64,000 bases of DNA from Gongronella butleri (lineage: Eukaryota > Mucoromycota > Mucoromycetes > Mucorales > Cunninghamellaceae): the NCBI GenBank assembly GCA_025201375.1, contig JAIWZP010000005.1:620001-684000 (forward strand). The letters run 5' to 3'. Positions 57,817 through 64,000 of the stretch are shown here, one piece after another. Position 1 is the first letter of the stretch. Every line of letters begins with the position of its first letter. Below the pieces are notes generated by a model. That model was not told the origin of the DNA. It worked only from the letters and a program-made list of their open reading frames with translations, and did no database searches. The position numbers and the translations under genes were made by a program.

Positions 57817-58271
57817 GGTGGAGAAGCGCTGCGTAAATACATGCGTCTTTGGCAAGGTCATCCAAGGAAGAAGAAAGGGGGGAAAAAAGGGTACAAAACA
57901 GAGAATCGGCCGCCCGTCCATTCAATTTTTTATCAAAAAGGAATCATTAAAAATCAGGGGCACTCAAATCCACCAAATCCACCGTCAAATCGGCCATTGC
58001 CCTATATATGTAGGAGAGAAAATTCATGTGACGCATTGAAAAAAAAAAAAAAAATGGGAAAAAAGAGCCACCTCATTCAATCCCATCGCCTGGTACAGAC
58101 AGGAACTTCCCCCCTTTTTGCCATAGAATGTCTTTTATAAAAGTGGCTATTTGGCATGAAGCCATGCAATTGGTAAAAAGAGTACAAATGGGAAAAACGA
58201 GTATGAGAAAAGGGTATTGTGCATCGTTTTCACTTGATGTGGCATCGATTTTCATTCGATTTCATTCCATG
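57817..58271. other. Intergenic
   Basis: This is the upstream region of the divergent GT15 gene and the 3' flank of the small minus-strand gene. It contains an A-run (58040-58054) and a polypurine stretch near 57867-57895. No gene seen. Confidence 0.45.
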
Positions 58272-58772
58272 TCAATCGATTTCCATGGGCTGGTCATCGA
58301 CACCATCCGTGTGATACTGCTTCAATATGTGCTGGACCCATTGCTGCAGTGCAATATCGGCTTGGTCTTGTGGCTGGCCGGCATTCAAGACAAAATCAGG
58401 AATGCGCAGCTCCGTCGAGCCGGGGACGCGCTCCAGCAACAGCGTCGGGTGCCCGTTCTCGCCAGCAATGGCCACAAGCTCCGGTTGGCCAATGTGGATA
58501 TCGTCGTCGTAGATGCCGTCATGCCCACACGCGTCGTCCTCGGCGAGAAACGCATCCATATCGTCAATGCGTACTATCGTTCCCGCGCCACCACCACCGT
58601 GGCCACCGCTTCCTTGCTGCTGCTGCTGCTGCCGCTGCTCACTCGACAAGCTCAGAGCCGCAAACCGCCGTATGGCGTCCTCCGTCAATTGACGCTTGCG
58701 TAAATGCTGTGCAGGCGTCAGCTCCGTCTCGTTGCTCGGTGAATGCACTCGTTTCAAGTTGTAGTACGCCAT
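58272..58772 (-). CDS. Small unrecognised protein
   Basis: An intronless minus-strand frame of 166 residues. The first 45 residues are basic and helical (TPAQHLRKRQLTEDAIRRF), then comes a Gln/Gly-rich spacer, then an acidic part with DDDIHIGQPELVAIAG and a C-terminal helix (DQADIALQQWVQHILKQYH) ending in PMEID. Codon use matches real genes nearby and the frame is the longest on either strand in this interval. I do not recognise the family. Confidence 0.6.
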   Translation of the reverse strand: MAYYNLKRVHSPSNETELTPAQHLRKRQLTEDAIRRFAALSLSSEQRQQQQQQGSGGHGGGGAGTIVRIDDMDAFLAEDDACGHDGIYDDDIHIGQPELVAIAGENGHPTLLLERVPGSTELRIPDFVLNAGQPQDQADIALQQWVQHILKQYHTDGVDDQPMEID

Positions 58773-59040
58773 GGCGAAGGTAAAAAAAAAAAAAAAAAAA
58801 GAAAAAAAGACGACATGGCCACCCCATCGCCCTTTTTCATTCATTCACCGCCGCTGACGGCCGCATGATTTCCGCCACCCCCCGCCCCAATTGGGCAATC
58901 ATGACATCAATTGCTTACTCGCGTACAAAAAAAAAAAAAAGTGGGGATCTATTAGACGGCTGTCGAGACCACAGTGAATAAAGACGATTTCTTGTCTTTA
59001 TCGATGGATTTACATTTTAAAAGGACCCCTGCGCTGTGCT

Positions 59041-59745
59041 TCGACAGTTGGAAGATTTCTCATTCAAACGAGCCCACCCTTGCTGCTCTGTGGCCACTCG
59101 ATGGCGCTCAAGCACCATTTTCGAAAATCTTGGGTTTTCCAAGGAGTACGGCCAGCCGTTTGAAAATCGACAAATTTTGGTCCTTGGATCGCCATGCTCT
59201 TTACTCACATGGTGAAGTCGCCTCTGTAACTGATGAAAATGCAATAAAAAAGTGGAATCCATTGACTGGGTATCGCGTAAATCGCGAAAATCTGCGAATT
59301 TTGACCCCAGAGCAAACTCGACGAGGATTGGCCGCAGCGCCTTTAAAGTTATATCATCAGAAAGAACACGGCTTGGCGCGTGGCAGACGCAGGTGATCTC
59401 TGAAAAAAAGTGATTTTTTAACACAGTGGACACGGTTTCAAAATCATTATGAATTTTCGACGCGTGATAAAGCGCGTCACGCGTCAAGTGCCACGCGCTT
59501 GTTCCTAATCAAATCTATGCACCTGGGAGCCATCTTGCTAGTGGACGCGTCGGTGCGGATCTATGAACGTGTTTTTCCCGCGTCATTCGCCGTTGAAATT
59601 AAATTTTAAATTTTGGATTGCTTGTCAACCAGTCAATGGACGCCTCTCTTTTTTAGCCTGAGTCGTGGTTTCTCCATGCGGGACTTCTTGTGTGCAAGTT
59701 TGACGCAATTCTGGGGACCTGGTTTTTCGATTTTGGCTTTGGAGG
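59041..59745 (-). repeat. Dispersed ~700-bp repeat, copy 2 (inverted)
   Basis: The reverse complement matches 17735-18435 along its full length with frequent substitutions and small indels. The strongest block is AGGTCCCCAGAATTG (reverse complement near 59710-59724). The flanks 58773-59040 and 59746-60279 carry only short frames and no supported gene. Confidence 0.75.
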
Positions 59746-60279
59746 CTCGCCACGATTAAATTTTGATTTGCACGTGGCGCGCTCCAAGGTGTATTTTTTG
59801 AGCTGCAGGACGCGCGCTTCCTAGTCAACGCTCGCGCTGTTTCGCTCCTGGGCGTGTTTCGAGGCTTCACGGTACCTTGTTGCGAATCTCGATAGAAAAA
59901 TAATGGGATTGCACCTGAATTTACATGTTTCTCTTGAAACACTTGATCAATCAGCCGTAAATTTTTATCTTGACGATTTGTTTCTGCTTGATCGCATTTC
60001 CCAAAGCTTGGCTGTGATTGAACGAGATGCAAAGCAGCTATTGTCATTTACAAAGAAATACAGAGATGCGCACACCAAAACTCAATTCCACGGTGTATTT
60101 GCTGCCAACCTCACGTTTGCCCCTCTCGTCGCGCTTTCTCCGTTGCACAATGGAAAAGAAACACACATTGACACGCCGTCGCCATTCATACAAAACAAGA
60201 AAAAGGCCATTTCTTTAGCCGGTGGACCCTTTTTTGAGAATGGAGGGAATCTATGCATCAGGTTGGGTGTTTTAATGGA

Positions 60280-61058
60280 TCATTCGGTTGTTTCTGAGCA
60301 TCCGCAAGGATACTGGACCTCGATGTTGCTGCAATCAAAGATGGGTTTGCGCAAACGCTCATTGACCTTGTTGTGCACGGCACAAGCCCATTGCGACGCA
60401 GTCGCTCGGGACGATGTCTGTGGTGGGAACTCTTTTATCAAGACCTGAAAGTGCTCAGCACTAGATAAAATAACGGGGACGACATTGAGATCCCATTTTT
60501 TGTCTCCCAAATTACGCGCCGTCCTTACCATTCGCCACAGGGATATAATCGAGAAAGAAGAAGGATGAATTGGGTAAGCGCGGACCGTTCTTCGGCGCGG
60601 GGCTCTTCCGGAAATCGGGCGGTCATGGTGTGCAAAAGCTAGTTTCGGCAGAAAAGGGGGGGGGTGTTGTGAGTTTTTTTTTTTTCTTTCAGCATCGTGC
60701 CAGCACTGCGGGCGACACCCATTTTTTTTTTACCTTCCAAGTGGACCTGCCGAGCTCTTCTCTGAAAAAATGTGAAAATGCGAAAAATAGAGAAAAAAAA
60801 GAGATGATTGGGTGCAAATGAGCGATTTTTGCCGCTTTTTTTTTTAGGCTTTGTTTGTGCGTACTTTATGGTGTCGTTGCCGAGTGAGTCCATGATCACG
60901 CCGCCGTAGACGATGTTGTCGCTGACCGAGTCGGTGTTGTACCAGGCAGGTGAGCTGTCGGCCAAGAGGGGCGGTTGTTGGCTCAAGTGCAAGATATAGA
61001 CAGTGCTCAGCACAAGGCTGGTGGCAAGCGACACTAGCCACACAACACGGCGAGACAT
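60280..61058 (-). CDS. ERV2: ER FAD-linked sulfhydryl oxidase
   Basis: Four minus-strand exons (60865-61058, 60734-60761, 60529-60638, 60280-60460) give 170 residues. An N-terminal signal-anchor (about residues 5-25) is followed by the Erv fold. KEELGRSTWK is the start of the FAD helix bundle, and LYPCGEC holds the redox pair Cys107/Cys110. HFQVLIKEFPPQTSSR and WACAVHNKVNERL form the FAD-binding Cys-X3-His-Asn helix. The C-terminal CGC shuttle pair is as in yeast Erv2. The enzyme passes electrons from PDI-type substrates to oxygen, making disulfides in the ER. The exons are individually short (one is 28 nt) and easy to miss; frame and motif order confirm the model. Confidence 0.93.
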
Positions 61059-61305
61059 TTTTTGGAAGCAAAATAGAAAACGGGAACGAAAAGAGAAAGA
61101 GAGAAAAATCAAGCTGGGAATTGTCGATCTTTTTTTTCATGGTCTGGGTTTTCTATTTTTACCCCATTTTCTTTGCCCTTTTGTCAGGCCGATTTTCTCA
61201 AAAAAAACACAATGCATCGTTTTTATTATTTTAAATTATAAAAAAAAAAAAAGAGAGAGAGAGAGAAAGAGGCAATTTGGATGCCTTTTCATAAAAAAAG
61301 AAACA

Positions 61306-62476
61306 TCATCCTGAGGGATGGAACATTTGCTCATACAGATTGGCATGGTCTTGGTTTTGTTGCTGGAATGGCTGGTTTTGATGCTGATCCTGTTGCTGGT
61401 GGTGTTGTTGATGATGCTGAAAGTCCAATGCGGGCACGAATGGCTGTGATGGCAGGGATTGTGAGGGTTGGACCTGATTGAGCAGATGTTGGGCATAATC
61501 TGATGATGCATCGAGATTGCTTGCCTTTAGGAGGGACAGCAGCTGATCGGGTGTGATGCCGTCCAAGTCTGACTGGGACGGCATGAGCTGATCGACGAGA
61601 TTTGCGCCGGACATGGACCAATCCATGGTATCACTAAAGTCCATCTGTTCGGGCTTGATGTCGGCGGCGATGGTATCAAAGGGGTCGTCGTCGACGTCGC
61701 GATCAGGGGTGGCGAGCGCCGAGGAGGTGAATGGCGCGTAAGATTTTTGGCGATTCCATGTTGGCCTGACGGGGGATGACGATAAATAACCTGTTGGCAT
61801 GGATGACGAGTACGCGGGCGGTTGTTGTTGTTGTTGTTGTTGCTGGTGCTGGTGCTGTAGCTGCTGTTTATTGGCCAATTTCGGCGACGATGCGGTGGCG
61901 GTGCCCAAGCGTGGTGATGCGGGGCCATAGGGCGAGAAGCGGCGCGCATGTGTCATTGGAGGCGAGCCAATGTGCATGTTTGCAATGGATCGCGCCAAAG
62001 TGACGGAGCCTGGGGAGCTAGAAAGGCTTGCATTGTCGAGTAATGGGGACTGTGGCGGTATGGAGGGACCTTGGAAGGAACGTGGACGCGATGCTTCGTG
62101 ATGATGGTTGTTGGATGACTGGGTATGCTGGAGAGAAATGGCCCCGCCGCCGGCCCGAATGGTCTTGATCATGTCACGCTCTTCCAAGAGCCTTTGCAAA
62201 AGCACCGCTTTTTTCCCCGTTGCAGGCTTGCCTCTGCGCCGCAGCATCTCCTTTAACTCGGCAACAGTAATGTCCTCGAAATTCGTACGAACAAGTTGAT
62301 CATCCATTTGCTTTTGCTGCTGCTCGGCATCCAATGGCGATGACGCGTTGGTCCGATGCACGCGTTGGATCTGAATGGGCATTGTGCGCGACGGAAAAGA
62401 CGCACCTGGCGCTTGAGATGCATTCACCCCCGTATTTTGCCCCAATGACTGTGGCTGCTGTGATTGCTGTTGTTGT

Positions 62477-62517
<41 letters not shown>

Positions 62518-63710
62518 CTGTGGTGGTAGCGCCTGTGATGGCGACACGGGCGGCTGCGACAATGAGCTCGTCAGGCTGCTGGACAAAGGCGTCTTGACCC
62601 CCTTTTTTGCTTTGGATGCTAAGCAGGGAAAATTGGGCGTGTCAATGACCAACTCTCTCTCTCTCTTTTTTTTGAACTCTTCTTTTCTTACCTTCTAGTT
62701 TGTTTTCGAGGAGCTCCTGGTCCACGTGACCCTTTTCAAAGGAGACGGGAACAGAGGACGAGGGTGCGTGGATGGGTGAGGCGGATGAGAAGGAATTGGT
62801 GGGCTTTGGCTTTGCAATTTGCTTTTTTGCGTAATTGATACGGAAGCGTGCCTGGAGCTCGTTGAATCTACGCTGATGGTCGATTTCTGTGGGGACCGAG
62901 GACGATGTTGGGCGATTGGCGGCGACGGCGGCGTCTGCAGCGGCATTGTTGATGGGAATGGGGCGGGAGGGCGGCTGCGACCGGCGTTCCTTGCGTTTGC
63001 CCTTGGCACCTGACTTTTCGTCGTCGTGCAGCGAAAACGACGAAAACGACTGCGCCTGTTGGCTCTGTTGCAGACTGGAGGATTGCTGCTGTTGCTGCTG
63101 TTGCTGTTGTTGCTGTTGTTGCTGTTGTTGCGAATGGAAGGGTTGCTGGAGCGATTCTTGCGAAAATGGCGATGGTTGTTGTTGTTGTTGTTGAAGAGCC
63201 GGGTCTTGTTGCAGTTGCATGGCAACCATGGACGACGGATCCATCGATTGGTCAAGCATGGCCGACAGATTGGAGCGCATTTGCGTGTCGTCATCCTCAT
63301 TGTGTTGGCGCTTGGCATCGTTTTCGTGCAACAGATGCTGCTGCAACAAGAAATTCGGCTCGGCCAACAGGATGGCCTGCTCTTGTGCATCCGTCAACGC
63401 CGGCACTTGGCTATTGCTGTTACTGTTGCTGTGGCTGTGGCTGTGGCTGCTGCTGCTGCCACCACCATGGCCACTTTGGCCTTGTCGGTCCATCGACAAG
63501 AACAAATGATCATCCATGTCGTGCGGCATCATGGCTTGGAAATCCTGCCCAAGGAACGACGATGGCGGCATTGCATTGTCAAACCCCACAAACGACGCCA
63601 TATCGTCCAAATGCGACGATGGCTGGAACGAATGGCTAAACAGAGAATACTCTTGCCCCTGCGGGTCGTACAACCCGTGCAGCGCTTGATGCGGCTGCTG
63701 TTGTTGCTGC

Positions 63711-63745
<35 letters not shown>

Positions 63746-63841
63746 CTGGATAGCCATGGGCGACGTCAGCGGCTGTGAGGGCGACGACCCATACAAATAG
63801 TCGTCGCTGCGCGAAGAATGGTCATTGCTAAAAGGGTACAT
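61306..63841 (-). CDS. Poly-Q nuclear protein with SAP domain, 5' end uncertain
   Basis: Two minus-strand exons (62692-63841, 61306-62618) give 820 or so residues. Most of the protein is Gln/Ser/Pro/His-rich with at least four CAG/CAA-coded Gln runs (about 63706-63750, 63081-63129, 62465-62518 and 61820-61860). In exon 2 a SAP-like motif reads DITVAELKEMLRRRGKPATGKKAVLLQRLLEER, a helix-hinge-helix fold that binds scaffold/AT-rich DNA. Basic blocks GKRKERR and KKGVK could act in nuclear import. A chromatin or transcription role is inferred. I started at the ATG 63839-63841, but a possible acceptor (ACAATAG near 63855) hints at an upstream exon that may lie beyond the window. Confidence 0.72.
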
Positions 63842-64000
63842 ATGGCGAGAGACGCTATTGTAAAAGAAAACAAGGAGCGAAGAGTTGTGCGTGTGTGTGG
63901 TGTCGCGTAAAAAGTGCAAGGGGGTGTGTGGAAAAAAAAAGATAAGAATAAAAAAAAAAAAGACACTAAAACAAAAACAACGACCTTGCTTTTTTTTTTC

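Noticed and set aside
62889..63778. Plus-strand frames with Cys or Leu runs
   Set aside because: They are antisense to the Gln tracts of the SAP-domain gene.
1..64000. CRISPR arrays, operons, Shine-Dalgarno sites or prophage
   Set aside because: The window is eukaryotic, with spliced genes; the tandem repeats lack the regular repeat-spacer structure of CRISPR.

Overview
The window is nuclear DNA from a fungus. Genes are split by short introns of about 60-140 bp with GT..AG ends and very T-rich interiors. Coding regions favour C or G at the third codon position. The gene set is fungal: a Zn2Cys6/fungal_trans regulator, GT15 mannosyltransferases, a Kin1-type kinase, Bre1, an Imp2/Cdc15-type F-BAR protein and ERV2. 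Heavy poly-Q tracts and ARMC7 and eIF2A homologues fit an early-diverging filamentous fungus, perhaps Mucoromycota; that placement is inference.

Layout from left to right: 3' part of an F-BAR/SH3 septation-type gene; mitochondrial-type PPR gene; BRE1; an unrecognised gene; a Zn2Cys6 regulator; GAL7; an ER thioredoxin-like membrane protein; a mitochondrial-type DEAD-box helicase and an ARMC7 homologue sharing a 94-bp divergent promoter; an MSP-domain protein; phosphomannomutase. From 25.3 to 33.0 kb there is a gene-poor stretch with direct repeats, a four-unit tandem array and one small secreted cysteine-rich protein gene. Then come a double-START membrane protein, a KIN1/2 kinase and a SNF2-family ATPase. 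From 43.6 to 48.4 kb lies a second gene-poor stretch with a higher-order satellite, a 45-bp minisatellite and many TACTGTA/TACAGTA heptamers. Two tail-to-tail 7TM paralogues follow, with the heptamer field continuing on the far side. The right end carries eIF2A, two tandem GT15 mannosyltransferases, a small unknown gene, an ERV2 sulfhydryl oxidase and a poly-Q SAP-domain gene that may run past the edge.

There is no operon-like logic, but many genes feed the secretory pathway: phosphomannomutase (GDP-mannose supply), two GT15 enzymes (mannan extension), ERV2 and a CGYC thioredoxin-like protein (disulfide formation), and a 12-cysteine secreted protein as a possible client. Exon boundaries were read by eye from splice signals and checked by reading-frame phase. 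For every multi-exon gene listed the summed exon length is a multiple of three, except the left-truncated first gene, where only phase continuity could be checked.

The least explained signals are the 7TM pair inside the heptamer field, a dispersed repeat of about 700 bp with two full copies in opposite orientation (17.7 and 59.0 kb) plus a partial one (30.8 kb), and the higher-order satellite at 43.9-45.4 kb.
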